64,000 nt of DNA from Deltaproteobacteria bacterium (lineage in GTDB: Bacteria; Desulfobacterota; Binatia; UTPRO1): the NCBI GenBank assembly GCA_020848745.1, contig JADLHM010000025.1, positions 1-64,000 of the forward strand, given 5' to 3'. Below, piece after piece: positions 17,829 to 25,875 of the stretch (position 1 is its first letter; each line of letters starts with the position of its first letter). A program made the position numbers and the translations under genes. The notes under the pieces are model-generated. The model did not search any database and was not told the origin of the DNA. It saw nothing but the letters and a program-made list of their open reading frames with translations.

Positions 17829-18767
17829 ATGTCGTCGTCCGCGGTCACCGCCGACTCCCTCCTCGATCTGGTCGGCAACACCCCGGTCGTGCGATTGAAC
17901 CGGATCGTCCCGCAAGGCTCCGCGGAGATCTGGGCGAAGCTCGAGTCGTTCAACCCGGGCGGAAGCGTGAAGGACCGCATCTGCCTCGCGATGATCGAGG
18001 AGGCCGAGCGCACGGGCCGGCTCCGACCGGGCGCGACGATCGTCGAGCCGACCAGCGGCAACACCGGCATCGGCCTCGCGCTCGTATGCGCGATCAAAGG
18101 GTACCACCTCATCCTCACGATGCCGGACACGATGAGCGAGGAACGTCGCAGCCTGCTGACCGCGTACGGCGCGAGGCTCGTGCTCACGCCCGACACCCGT
18201 GGCATGCACGGCGCCATCCGCAAAGCGGAAGAGATCGTCACCGAGCACCCCGACTACTTCATGCCGCAGCAGTTCGCGAATCCGGCGAACCCCGAAGTGC
18301 ACCGCCGAACGACCGCGCGCGAGCTTCTCGGACAGTTCGACCGCATCGACGCCTTCGTGGCGGGCGTCGGAACGGGCGGCACGGTGACGGGCGTCGGCGA
18401 GGTGTTGCGCGAGCACGTGCCCGGGATCCTCGTCGTCGCCGTCGAGCCCGCCGCCTCCCCGGTGCTCTCGGGTGGAGAGCCCGGATTCCACACGATCCAG
18501 GGATGGGGCGCCGGCTTCGTGCCCGAGATCCTCAACACGAAGGTGTACCACGAGGTGATGGCCGTGACGGACGCGGCGGCAGCCGCCTGCACGCGCCGCC
18601 TCGCCCGCGAAGAAGGCATCCTCGGCGGCATCTCGTGCGGCGGGGTGTGCGTCGCGGCGCTGGAGATCGCGAAGCGCCTCGGCCCCGGGAAGATCGTGGT
18701 GACGGTCTTCCCCGATACGGGCGAGCGCTACCTCACGACGGACCTCTTCCACGCCGAAGGCATCTGA
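17829..18767 (+). CDS. cysK: Cysteine synthase A (O-acetylserine sulfhydrylase)
   Basis: PLP enzyme that makes cysteine from O-acetylserine and sulfide (312 aa). [15 protein letters not shown] opens the protein; the PLP lysine is in [15 protein letters not shown] near residue 45. The substrate loop is [14 protein letters not shown], the PLP phosphate loop is [15 protein letters not shown], and [15 protein letters not shown] is near the C-terminus. It begins almost at the predicted transcript start and ends three bases before larE, so sulfur assimilation is coupled with a sulfur-transfer enzyme. An open frame continues far upstream, but it is antisense to the GT9 gene. Confidence 0.96.
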   Translation: MSSSAVTADSLLDLVGNTPVVRLNRIVPQGSAEIWAKLESFNPGGSVKDRICLAMIEEAERTGRLRPGATIVEPTSGNTGIGLALVCAIKGYHLILTMPDTMSEERRSLLTAYGARLVLTPDTRGMHGAIRKAEEIVTEHPDYFMPQQFANPANPEVHRRTTARELLGQFDRIDAFVAGVGTGGTVTGVGEVLREHVPGILVVAVEPAASPVLSGGEPGFHTIQGWGAGFVPEILNTKVYHEVMAVTDAAAAACTRRLAREEGILGGISCGGVCVAALEIAKRLGPGKIVVTVFPDTGERYLTTDLFHAEGI

Positions 18768-18770
18768 CCC

Positions 18771-19601
18771 ATGCGCGAGGACGCGCTCGCGGCCAAGCTC
18801 GCCGCGCTACGCGCCGGCCTGAACGAACTCGGCGCGACGCTGCTCGCCTTCTCGGGCGGCGTCGACTCGTCGTTCGTCCTGCGGATCGCCCACGAAGTCC
18901 TCGGCGGCCGCCTGACCGCGCTCACCTCCGTCTCGCCGACGAATCCCGAGCACGATACGTCGCACGCGGTCGCGCTCGCGCGCTCGCTCGGCGTGCGACA
19001 CCTGCTGATCCCGTCGAACGAGCTCGAAGTGCCGGGCTATGCCGCCAACCCGACGAACCGCTGCTACCTCTGCAAGAACCGCCTCTACGAGATCTGCGCC
19101 GCGGAGGCTCGGCGGCTCGGCATCGCGTCCATCATCGACGGCGTGAACGCCGATGACCTCGCCGACTACCGGCCGGGCCTGCGCGCGGCGGACGAGCGCG
19201 GCGTCCGCCATCCGCTGGTCGATTCGGGCATCGGCAAGGAGCACGTACGCGCCTTGAGCCGGGCGCACGGGCTCGCGAGCTGGGACCGTCCCGCCAGCCC
19301 GTGCCTGTCGTCCCGATTTCCGTACGGGACCGCGATCACACCGGAAAGCCTGCGCATGGTGGCGACCGCGGAGGACGGACTCCGGACGCTCGGTTTTCGG
19401 ACGCTCCGCGTCCGCTTCCACGGCACGTTGGCGCGCGTCGAGATCGACGCCGCCGAGCTGCCGCACCTCGCGGATTCCACGCTCCGGACCGCGCTCGTGG
19501 CCGTCGTCCGCGCGGCGGGATTCGCGTCCGTGGAAATCGATCCGCAGGGGTTCCGGTCCGGCAGCCTGAACGCGGGGCTCAGCGGACGAGTGCACCCCTG
19601 A
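18771..19601 (+). CDS. larE: LarE-type ATP-dependent sacrificial sulfur transferase
   Basis: PP-loop ATPase that sulfurates the pyridinium dicarboxylate precursor of the nickel-pincer (NPN) cofactor in the Lar pathway (276 aa). Seen: PP-loop FSGGVDSS near residue 27, NRCYLCKNRLYEIC, a D-G-V-N-A-D-D segment, and PASPCLSSRFPYG, whose Cys178 fits the sacrificial cysteine of known LarE. The C-terminal domain has RVRFHGTLARVEID. It follows cysK by three bases. No larA, larB or larC is in the window, so the acceptor is unproven. The family also contains uncharacterised PP-loop enzymes. Confidence 0.88.
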   Translation: MREDALAAKLAALRAGLNELGATLLAFSGGVDSSFVLRIAHEVLGGRLTALTSVSPTNPEHDTSHAVALARSLGVRHLLIPSNELEVPGYAANPTNRCYLCKNRLYEICAAEARRLGIASIIDGVNADDLADYRPGLRAADERGVRHPLVDSGIGKEHVRALSRAHGLASWDRPASPCLSSRFPYGTAITPESLRMVATAEDGLRTLGFRTLRVRFHGTLARVEIDAAELPHLADSTLRTALVAVVRAAGFASVEIDPQGFRSGSLNAGLSGRVHP

Positions 19602-19611
19602 CGAAGAAAGT

Positions 19612-20292
19612 TCAGCCAGCGGAAGCCGCGAGCACGCGCTCCGCCCAGGCCAGATCTTCCCGCGTCGTGATCTTCCGGTTGCTCGGGTGCCCCGGCACGA
19701 TGGCCACCTCGACGCCGAGGCGCTCGACGAGTGCGGCATCGTCGGTCGCCACCTCGTCGCGCGGGGCCTCGACATGCGCGCGGCGGAGCAGATCGGCGGC
19801 GAAGACTTGCGGTGTCTGCGCGAGCCAAAGATCGGCGCGCGGAACGGTCGCGACGATCCGCCCGTCGCGCACGCGCTTCACCGAATCGAGCACCGGCGTC
19901 GCGAGGATCGCGGCCCCCGTCGTCCGCGCCGCGGCGATACACGCAGCGACGTCGGTGGAGCGCACGAGCGGACGCGCGGCGTCATGCACGGCCACGATCG
20001 CGCAGCTCGGGTCGAGCGCGGCGATGCCTCTCGCGACCGAGCGCTGCCGCTCCGCACCGGCCGACGCGAACCGGATGGGCAACGCGAGGGACTCGAGCAT
20101 CCGCGCGCAGCGTTCGCGCTCCTCGTCGGCGACGACGACGATCAGACGCGCGATGTCGGGAACGCCGACGAAGCGGCTCGCCGCCACCGCGAGCATCGGA
20201 CGTCCGCCGAGCGGCTGGAACTGCTTCGGAACGGCACCGCCGAAGCGCCGTCCGGTACCCCCCGCGACGAGGATGACCTCGACGTCGGACAT
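19612..20292 (-). CDS. ispD: 2-C-methyl-D-erythritol 4-phosphate cytidylyltransferase IspD
   Basis: Third enzyme of the MEP isoprenoid pathway; it forms CDP-methylerythritol (226 aa). The N-terminal nucleotide loop is VEVILVAGGTGRRFGG followed by VPKQFQPLGGRPML, with the essential Arg and Lys. HDAARPLVRSTDVAACI is the family motif near residue 105, and the catalytic Lys region is NRKITTREDLAWAE at the end. It directly follows carD on the minus strand, a common carD-ispD(-ispF) arrangement, but no ispF follows here. Confidence 0.94.
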   Translation of the reverse strand: MSDVEVILVAGGTGRRFGGAVPKQFQPLGGRPMLAVAASRFVGVPDIARLIVVVADEERERCARMLESLALPIRFASAGAERQRSVARGIAALDPSCAIVAVHDAARPLVRSTDVAACIAAARTTGAAILATPVLDSVKRVRDGRIVATVPRADLWLAQTPQVFAADLLRRAHVEAPRDEVATDDAALVERLGVEVAIVPGHPSNRKITTREDLAWAERVLAASAG

Positions 20293-20304
20293 CGGATCCA
20301 CGCC

Positions 20305-20796
20305 TCAATGGGCGAAGATCGTCTTCAGCTCCTCCATGATCTTGTCCTCGGAGTGCGACTTGGCGATCGCGAGCTCCTTCACCAGGAGGTTGCGCGCCGT
20401 GTCGAGCATCTTGCGCTCGCCGAATGACAGTTCCTTGTCGCCCTTGAGGACGAAGAGGTCGCGCAGCACCTTGGCGATCTCGAGGACCGAACCGGTCTTG
20501 ATCTTCTCGGTGTACTCGCGGTAGCGGCGATTCCACGTCTGCTGGTCGATCTCGACCTTCTTGTCCCGCAGGATCTTGTAGACCTTCGCGACCATGTCGC
20601 GGCCGATGATGCGGCGCAGACCCACGCTCCCGACGTTCTCCGTCGGGATCATGATGGTCATGTCGCTGTCGAGAATGCGCAGCATGTAGAACTTGCGGGC
20701 GGTACCGGAGATCGTCTTCGTCTGGATGCTCTCGATGACGCCGACGCCGTGCGCCGGATAGACGACCTTCTCACCGACCTTGAACGTATTGGTCAC
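20305..20796 (-). CDS. carD: CarD-family transcription regulator
   Basis: RNA polymerase-binding regulator (163 aa). The N-terminal Tudor-like RNAP-interaction domain reads FKVGEKVVYPAHGVGVIESI, then ISGTARKFYMLRILDSDMTI and MIPTENVGSVGLRRII. The C-terminal helical DNA-binding part follows, with IDQQTWNRRYREYTEKIKTG, LFVLKGDKELSFGERKML. The start is GTG 20796, with GGAGGAG six bases upstream; a longer frame to 20862 overlaps the promoter and is unlikely. CarD stabilises open complexes, especially at rRNA promoters in other bacteria. Confidence 0.94.
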   Translation of the reverse strand: MTNTFKVGEKVVYPAHGVGVIESIQTKTISGTARKFYMLRILDSDMTIMIPTENVGSVGLRRIIGRDMVAKVYKILRDKKVEIDQQTWNRRYREYTEKIKTGSVLEIAKVLRDLFVLKGDKELSFGERKMLDTARNLLVKELAIAKSHSEDKIMEELKTIFAH

Positions 20797-20833
20797 GCTG
20801 GCTCCTCCGTTGGGACCGAAACCGCAGTTTCCG

Positions 20834-20862
20834 AGTGTAGCGGAGCCCGGGCCGTAAGTCAA
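20834..20862 (-). promoter_or_regulatory. Promoter of carD-ispD
   Basis: On the minus strand, TTGACT (20862-20857), 17 bases, TACACT (20839-20834). The predicted start, near 20827, gives a leader of about 30 bases that carries the GGAGGAG ribosome site. The -10 hexamer is the same as the one upstream of groEL. Confidence 0.7.
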
Positions 20863-20934
20863 TCGTTTTTCGGTGCAGCGGATGTCCTAACTATCTAACT
20901 CCATTGAGCTTCCGCCACGCCGGCAGCGCGTAAG

Positions 20935-21867
20935 TCATCCTCCCGCTGGTGCCCGCAAGGTACCGATCCACTGATTCACGTCGGCGCAACCGCGGCGCCG
21001 GAGGCCGGCCGCGATCCCCGCCGCGATGCGTTCGGTGGCCCGCGGGTCCGTGAGCGACGCCGTGCCGACCTGGACCGCCTTGGCCCCGACCAGAAGGAAC
21101 TCGAGCGCATCGTCGGCGTCGCCTATGCCGCCCATGCCGATCACGGGGATCTTCACCGCCCGCACCGTGTCGTGGACCATCCGCAGGGCGATGGGCTTGA
21201 TGGCGGGGCCCGACAGACCGCCCGTGCCGTTCGTCAGCACCGGCCGACGGGTCTCGAGGTCGACGGCGAGACCGAGGAAGGTGTTGACGAGGCTCACGGC
21301 GTCCGCGCCCTCCTCCTCGGCGACGCTCGCGAACGCGGTGATGTCGGTGACGTTCGGGGAGAGCTTCACCCAGAGCGGCAGCCGACATCGCGCCCGCACC
21401 GAGCGGACGACCTGCCGGGTGAGGTCGGGATCGGTAGCGATGATCCGCCCCCATTCCCGCTTGTTCGGACAGGACACGTTGATCTCGACGGCCGCGAGCC
21501 CCTCGGCGTCCGAGAGCCGCGCCGCCACTTCCGCGAATTCCTCGGGCGCGTGTCCCCAGCAGTTGGCGACGATCGGCGTGTCGATCTCGCGGAGCAGCGG
21601 GAGCTTCTCCTCCACGAACGCGCGGACACCGACGTTCTGGAGCCCGATCGCGTTCAGCATACCCGCCGACGTCTCCAGGATCCGGGGCGCGGGGTGACCG
21701 CGGTGCGGCTCCAGCGAGAGCCCTTTCACCACGATGGCGCCGATCGCGGTGAGGTCCATCACCCCGGCGAACTCGAGGCCGTATCCGAAGGTCCCGGACG
21801 CGGCGATCACGGGATTGCGCAACGTCAGGCCGCCTCCGACGTCGACCGCGAGACGGGGCTCAGCCAT
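20935..21867 (-). CDS. pyrD: Dihydroorotate dehydrogenase, class 1B type
   Basis: FMN enzyme of pyrimidine synthesis (310 aa). Typical PyrD segments are LRNPVIAASGTFGYGLEF, GAIVVKGLSLEPHRGHPAPR, and MLNAIGLQNVGVRAF. The active-site loop AAVEINVSCPNKREWG has Cys as catalytic base, the class 1 signature. KLSPNVTDI and the phosphate loop PVIGMGGIGDADDALEFLLVGA follow. Class 1B enzymes normally need the PyrK electron-transfer subunit, which is not in the window. The start overlaps the rimI stop by 8 bases. Confidence 0.94.
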   Translation of the reverse strand: MAEPRLAVDVGGGLTLRNPVIAASGTFGYGLEFAGVMDLTAIGAIVVKGLSLEPHRGHPAPRILETSAGMLNAIGLQNVGVRAFVEEKLPLLREIDTPIVANCWGHAPEEFAEVAARLSDAEGLAAVEINVSCPNKREWGRIIATDPDLTRQVVRSVRARCRLPLWVKLSPNVTDITAFASVAEEEGADAVSLVNTFLGLAVDLETRRPVLTNGTGGLSGPAIKPIALRMVHDTVRAVKIPVIGMGGIGDADDALEFLLVGAKAVQVGTASLTDPRATERIAAGIAAGLRRRGCADVNQWIGTLRAPAGG

Positions 21868-22348
21868 CGCGCAGCGGCAGGCGGAGAATCAGGGCGTCCT
21901 CGCCCCGCCCGTAGTAGTCGAGCCGCTCGCCGACTTGCTCGAAACCGAACCGCTCGTACAAGCGACGGCCGGCGTCGTTGCCGCGACGGACCTCCAACGT
22001 CACCGCTTCGGCGCCGTGGCGCCGCGCTTCCTCGATCACTTCGCGCATGAGCGCCGCCCCGAGGCCGCGGCCGCGCGCCCGGGGATCGACCGCCACGTTC
22101 AATACGTGCATCTCATCGGCGACGACCCACCGGCAAACGTACCCGGCGACGTGTCCGTCGGCATCACACGCGAGCCGGATACGGGAGAAGCGCACGGCGA
22201 GCTCCTGGAGGAACAGCGGACCCGTCCAGGGATGCGCGAAGGAGACGCGCTCAATCGCCACGACTTCGGGCACGTCCTCCGCGACCATGTCGCGGAAGAC
22301 CCACGTGTACGTCGACGCGACGGAAGTACGAGAGCACGTGACCTCCAT
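21860..22348 (-). CDS. rimI: Ribosomal protein S18-alanine N-acetyltransferase RimI
   Basis: GNAT acetyltransferase (162 aa). RDMVAEDVPEVVAIERVSFAHPW matches the RimI N-terminus, and the acetyl-CoA site is VAVDPRARGRGLGAALMREV (Q/RxxGxG/A motif). LEVRRGNDAGRRLYERFGF and a DYYGRGEDALIL end are typical of RimI. The start ATG 22348 gives a slightly long N-terminus; a later ATG at the MVAED residues is possible. Translation is probably coupled with pyrD. The gene lies downstream of a promoter with an embedded inverted repeat. Confidence 0.88.
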   Translation of the reverse strand: MEVTCSRTSVASTYTWVFRDMVAEDVPEVVAIERVSFAHPWTGPLFLQELAVRFSRIRLACDADGHVAGYVCRWVVADEMHVLNVAVDPRARGRGLGAALMREVIEEARRHGAEAVTLEVRRGNDAGRRLYERFGFEQVGERLDYYGRGEDALILRLPLRDG

Positions 22349-22383
22349 CGCGTACCGGTCCTGACGATCTCCCAACGGGCGCG

Positions 22384-22413
22384 ATTGTGCGCGCCTGCAC
22401 GACGCACTGTCAA
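22384..22413 (-). promoter_or_regulatory. Promoter of rimI-pyrD
   Basis: On the minus strand, TTGACA (22413-22408), 18 bases, CACAAT (22389-22384). The -35 is consensus. It lies inside a long inverted repeat (22392-22423), so binding of a dimeric protein there would block the promoter. Confidence 0.55.
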
Positions 22414-22423
22414 CGTGCAGGCG
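22392..22423. promoter_or_regulatory. 10-bp dyad operator candidate
   Basis: CGCCTGCACG (22392-22401) and CGTGCAGGCG (22414-22423) are perfect inverted copies separated by 12 bases that contain the -35 hexamer of the rimI promoter. The site lies between the divergent rimI and DacA-like genes and could serve either. Confidence 0.5.
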
Positions 22424-22507
22424 GCGCGAAGAGCCGCGTTGCCCGGTCCATCGATCGTATGGTAGGCGACCCGCTCGATCGGTCCGCGGCAGCGCGGAGA
22501 GGGGTGG

Positions 22508-23608
22508 ATGCGAATGTTCAGGAGGCAACGCGCAGCGCTCGTCATCGCAGCGATCGTGTTCGGGTGGGTGGGCCGCGCCGACGCCGGTCACATGCTCTTC
22601 GACGTCGCGGATCGCCGCCTCCTGGAAGCCTCCGACGTGGACACCACGATCCCGCCGGGTCGCATCGCAGATCTGTTGCTCGTCACCGTACTGCGCGAGC
22701 GTATCGCGTCCGGCGACCTCTCGTTCGCGGACCGCGTGACGGTACTGCCGGTGGCCGGGGATCGCGGACCCCGTTTGAGCGCCCAGGAGCCGGTCGAGGT
22801 CGGCGAGCTCCTGCAACTGCTCCTTCTCAGCGACTCGCGAACGGCGGCGAAGACGCTCGCCTGGGCGGCGGGTCCGAGCATCGGGCGGTGCCTCACCCGC
22901 ATGCAGCAACTCGCCAAACGGCTCGGCCTCGCCCACACGAGCGTCGCGAACGACTGGCCCTTCGCGGCGTCCCTCACGAGCGGCGGCGGTGCGGGTCAGC
23001 AAGGAGCGACCACCGCGCGCGAGCTCGGGCGCCTGGCGTTGATCGTGGTGACGGACGCCGAGTTGCGGCGACGGCTCGACCTCGATGGCGTGCCGATCTC
23101 GAACGGCGGACTTATCGTGCGCGCCACCGATCCCTTGATCGCCGTCGAACCGACCGTCGCCCCGACGGCGGCGGCGGCGACCGCGCGCCTCGCACTGGTG
23201 GAACGCGACGGCCTCGAGCTCCTCGTCGTAGCGACCGGGCCGCGCTCGACGGACGAGCTCGCAGCGACGATCGCCCACGGCTTTCAGCGCTACCGGCGGA
23301 TCGAGCTCGTCCACGAGGGGCAAGCCGTCGGGCCGACGGTGCGCGTGCGCGGCGGAATCATCCCCACGTTCAAGGCGGTCGCCGCCGAAGGATGGGCGCT
23401 CACCACGCAACAGGCTTCGCCGCCGGCGCTCGCCTTTCGGCTGCAGCTGCCGGCGGAGATCGCCGCCCCCGTCGAGGTACGCCAGGCGGTCGGGGAGCTC
23501 GTCGTCGAGCAGGAAGGCCGCCTGCTCGCCGTGGTGCCGCTGGTGGCGCCGCAGGCCATCGCACCGAGCGGCTGGCTCGACACCGCCCACCGCGGCGACC
23601 TCCCATGA
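22508..23608 (+). CDS. Inactive D-Ala-D-Ala carboxypeptidase (DacA) homologue
   Basis: Secreted protein (366 aa) that aligns end to end with PBP5-type peptidase S11 proteins but lacks all three catalytic motifs. A signal peptide ends near residue 26 (RADAG). The SxxK position reads IPPGRIAD (Gly51 and Ala54 for Ser and Lys), the SGN position reads SDS (108-110), and the KTG position reads EPT (214-216). Fold features remain: the helix RLGLAHTSVANDWPF and a PBP5_C domain (VRVRGGIIPTFKAVA to VPLVAPQAI, about 280-355). Probably a non-enzymatic peptidoglycan-binding or regulatory protein. An intact frame argues against simple decay. Confidence 0.8.
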   Translation: MRMFRRQRAALVIAAIVFGWVGRADAGHMLFDVADRRLLEASDVDTTIPPGRIADLLLVTVLRERIASGDLSFADRVTVLPVAGDRGPRLSAQEPVEVGELLQLLLLSDSRTAAKTLAWAAGPSIGRCLTRMQQLAKRLGLAHTSVANDWPFAASLTSGGGAGQQGATTARELGRLALIVVTDAELRRRLDLDGVPISNGGLIVRATDPLIAVEPTVAPTAAAATARLALVERDGLELLVVATGPRSTDELAATIAHGFQRYRRIELVHEGQAVGPTVRVRGGIIPTFKAVAAEGWALTTQQASPPALAFRLQLPAEIAAPVEVRQAVGELVVEQEGRLLAVVPLVAPQAIAPSGWLDTAHRGDLP

Positions 23609-23642
23609 GGCCGGAGCGCGCCGAGCGACGACGGTGCGCGGA

Positions 23643-23921
23643 CTACTCGGTGCGCTCCTTGTCCGGCGCCGCCTTGTCGCCTTCGTCACGCTGCGCCCGT
23701 CCCGACTCCCCGCGCGGGGTCCGCACGAGCGCCTCGAGATCGTACAGATACCAAGCGTCGTCCACGCGATCGTAGCGCCACACGCGGCCGGTCTGGCTGT
23801 CGAGCACGAATGTCCCCTGTTCGGCAGCTCCGCCGAACGTGTACCGCGCGTTCTCGTGGGCTTGCGCCTGCGCCGTCGACGCTGCCAGCAACAGCAGTGC
23901 CGCGACCAACCCGCCTCTCAT
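23643..23921 (-). CDS. Small secreted protein of unknown function
   Basis: Short exported protein (92 aa): a signal peptide (GLVAALLLLAASTAQAQA) followed by about 45 residues, ENARYTFGGAAEQGTFVLDS then QTGRVWRYDRVDDAWYLYDL, and a charged tail (DEGDKAAPDKERTE). The middle part looks like a single beta-hairpin or propeller-blade unit with Trp and Tyr residues. I do not recognise the family. ATG 23921 has GAGG 7 bases upstream, and a promoter with a palindrome precedes it. It is convergent with the DacA-like gene and divergent from groEL. Confidence 0.7.
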   Translation of the reverse strand: MRGGLVAALLLLAASTAQAQAHENARYTFGGAAEQGTFVLDSQTGRVWRYDRVDDAWYLYDLEALVRTPRGESGRAQRDEGDKAAPDKERTE

Positions 23922-23961
23922 GGGGAACCTCGTCAAGCGCCTCGGATCGATCATCGTGAAC

Positions 23962-23976
23962 GGCGCAAATTGCGCC
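23962..23976. promoter_or_regulatory. 15-bp palindrome, operator candidate
   Basis: GGCGCAA-A-TTGCGCC is a perfect 7-bp dyad around one base. It sits about at the predicted transcript start of the small secreted protein and upstream of groEL, a suitable repressor site. It does not resemble CIRCE. Confidence 0.45.
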
Positions 23977-23977
23977 T

Positions 23978-24006
23978 GCTGTAGCCGAAGCGTTGTGGCA
24001 GTGCAA
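23978..24006 (-). promoter_or_regulatory. Promoter of small secreted protein
   Basis: On the minus strand, TTGCAC (24006-24001), 17 bases, TACAGC (23983-23978). It points to the gene starting at 23921, with the palindrome 23962-23976 at its start site. Confidence 0.45.
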
Positions 24007-24042
24007 GCGAGGATGCGACGGAAACATCCGCGATCCGGGCTC

Positions 24043-24070
24043 TTGCATGCGCGATCGGAATGCTTACACT
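24043..24070 (+). promoter_or_regulatory. groEL: Promoter of groEL
   Basis: TTGCAT (24043-24048), 16 bases, TACACT (24065-24070). The leader of roughly 42 bases contains AAAGGAG upstream of the ATG at 24119. No CIRCE element and no clear sigma-32 promoter is seen, so heat-shock control is not evident. Confidence 0.5.
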
Positions 24071-24118
24071 CGCGGCGCTCTCTCGGAACCAACCACGACA
24101 CTCGAAAGGAGTTCTCTC

Positions 24119-25750
24119 ATGGGCGCCAAGACCGTCCATCTGCACGATCGAGCCCGCGACGGCATCCTGGCCGGCGTCAACGTGCTCGCCGACGCCGCGA
24201 AGGTCACCCTCGGACCGCGTGGCCGAAACGTCCTCCTCCAGCGCAGCTTCGGCGCGCCCTTGATCACCAAAGACGGCGTCACGGTCGTCAAGGAGATCGA
24301 GCTCGAAGGCAAGTTCGAGAACATGGGGGCCATGCTGGTCCGCGAGGTCGCGAGCAAGACGTCCGACGTTGCCGGCGACGGCACGACGACCGCGACCGTG
24401 CTCGCACAGGCGATCGTCCGCGAAGGCCTCCGACTACTCGCCGCCGGTTACGACCCCATGAACCTCAAGCGCGGCATCGATCTCGCGGTGGAGCGCGCCG
24501 TCGAGCACATCAAGAGCCAGAGCAAGCCGGTCAAGGACCGCGAGCGCATCGCGCAGGTCGGGACGGTATCCGCCAACGGCGACGCCACGATCGGCAGCCT
24601 CCTCGCCGAGGCGATGGACAAGGTCGGCAAGGAGGGGGTGATCACCGTCGAGGAAGCGAAGGGACTCGAAACCACCCTCGATGTCGTCGAGGGCATGCAA
24701 TTCGATCGCGGCTACCTGTCACCGTACTTCGCCACCAACGCCGAAAAGATGCTGGTCGAGGTCGACGAGCCCTACATCCTCTTCCACGAGAAGAAGATCT
24801 CCAATATGCGCGACCTCGTGCCCCTCCTGGAGCGCATCGCCCAGAGCGGCCGGCCGATCGTGCTCGTCGCCGAGGAGATCGAAGGCGAAGCCCTCGCCAC
24901 CCTCGTCGTCAACAAGATCAGGGGCAGCCTCAAGTGCGCGGCCGTGAAGGCCCCGGGATTCGGCGACCGCCGCAAGGCGATGCTCGAAGACATGGCGATT
25001 CTCACCGGCGGCAAGGTGATCGCCGAAGAGCTCGGCCTCAAGCTCGAGAACGTGACGCTCAACGATCTCGGGCGGTGCAAGCGCCTCGTGATGGATAAGG
25101 ACAACACGACCATCGTCGGCGGCGCGGGCAAGAAGGACGCGATCCAGGCGCGCATCGCCCAGATTCGCGCCCAGATCCAGGAAACCACCTCGGACTACGA
25201 CCGCGAGAAGCTGCAGGAACGGCTCGCCAAGTTGGCCGGAGGCGTCGCCGTGCTTCGGGTCGGGGCTGCGACCGAGGTCGCGATGAAGGAGAAGAAGGCG
25301 CGCGTCGACGACGCCATGCACGCCACCAAAGCGGCGGTCGAGGAGGGCATCGTCCCCGGCGGCGGCGTCGCCCTCCTGCGGGCGCAGAGCGCGCTCGCGG
25401 ATGTCAAGGTCGAGGGCGACCTCGCGGTCGGCGTCGGTATCGTTCGGCGCGCGATGGAAGAGCCGCTCCGACAGATCGTGCACAACGCCGGGGGTGAGCC
25501 GTCGGTCGTGGTCAACCGCGTGCGGGAAGGCAAGGACGACTTCGGCTACAACGCCCTCGCCGGCACGTACGAGCCGCTGGCGAAAGCGGGCGTCATCGAT
25601 CCGGCCAAGGTGGTGCGGTCGGCCCTGCAAAACGCCGCGAGTGTCGCGAGCCTCCTGATCACCACCGAGGCCGCCATCGCGAACAAGCCGGAGAAGAAGA
25701 GCGGGGCGCCCGCCGGCGGAGGCGAGGAAGACTACGGAGACGACTACTGA
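24119..25750 (+). CDS. groEL: 60-kDa chaperonin GroEL, not paired with groES
   Basis: Chaperonin subunit (543 aa). Recognisable segments are [40 protein letters not shown], the ATP site [17 protein letters not shown] with the catalytic Asp, [21 protein letters not shown], and [15 protein letters not shown]. The C-terminus [19 protein letters not shown] is acidic instead of the usual GGM repeats, and the N-terminus [15 protein letters not shown] departs from the AAKxVKF consensus. No groES gene is adjacent, so this may be a secondary chaperonin. ATG 24119 follows an AAAGGAG site. Confidence 0.95.
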   Translation: MGAKTVHLHDRARDGILAGVNVLADAAKVTLGPRGRNVLLQRSFGAPLITKDGVTVVKEIELEGKFENMGAMLVREVASKTSDVAGDGTTTATVLAQAIVREGLRLLAAGYDPMNLKRGIDLAVERAVEHIKSQSKPVKDRERIAQVGTVSANGDATIGSLLAEAMDKVGKEGVITVEEAKGLETTLDVVEGMQFDRGYLSPYFATNAEKMLVEVDEPYILFHEKKISNMRDLVPLLERIAQSGRPIVLVAEEIEGEALATLVVNKIRGSLKCAAVKAPGFGDRRKAMLEDMAILTGGKVIAEELGLKLENVTLNDLGRCKRLVMDKDNTTIVGGAGKKDAIQARIAQIRAQIQETTSDYDREKLQERLAKLAGGVAVLRVGAATEVAMKEKKARVDDAMHATKAAVEEGIVPGGGVALLRAQSALADVKVEGDLAVGVGIVRRAMEEPLRQIVHNAGGEPSVVVNRVREGKDDFGYNALAGTYEPLAKAGVIDPAKVVRSALQNAASVASLLITTEAAIANKPEKKSGAPAGGGEEDYGDDY

Positions 25751-25803
25751 CCGCGGATGAGGCGAAGACGCGGCATAGGCGGTCGGCGTCAGCTTGCGAC
25801 CGT

Positions 25804-25812
25804 TGATATTCT
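25804..25812 (+). promoter_or_regulatory. Extended -10 promoter candidate for lipoprotein
   Basis: TTGATATTCT (from 25803) reads as a TGN-extended -10 (TG-A-TATTCT, 25804-25812) with no good -35 hexamer. It lies about 65 bases upstream of the small lipoprotein gene in the gap after groEL. Confidence 0.35.
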
Positions 25813-25875
25813 GTGCCAAACGCAATCGAGTTGGAGCAACGTCGTGAGGCGTGCAATTCCAAGGAGGTGAGAACG

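Noticed and set aside
23960-24118. CIRCE heat-shock element before groEL
   Set aside because: No TTAGCACTC-N9-GAGTGCTAA-like dyad is present; the only palindrome is GGCGCAA-A-TTGCGCC.
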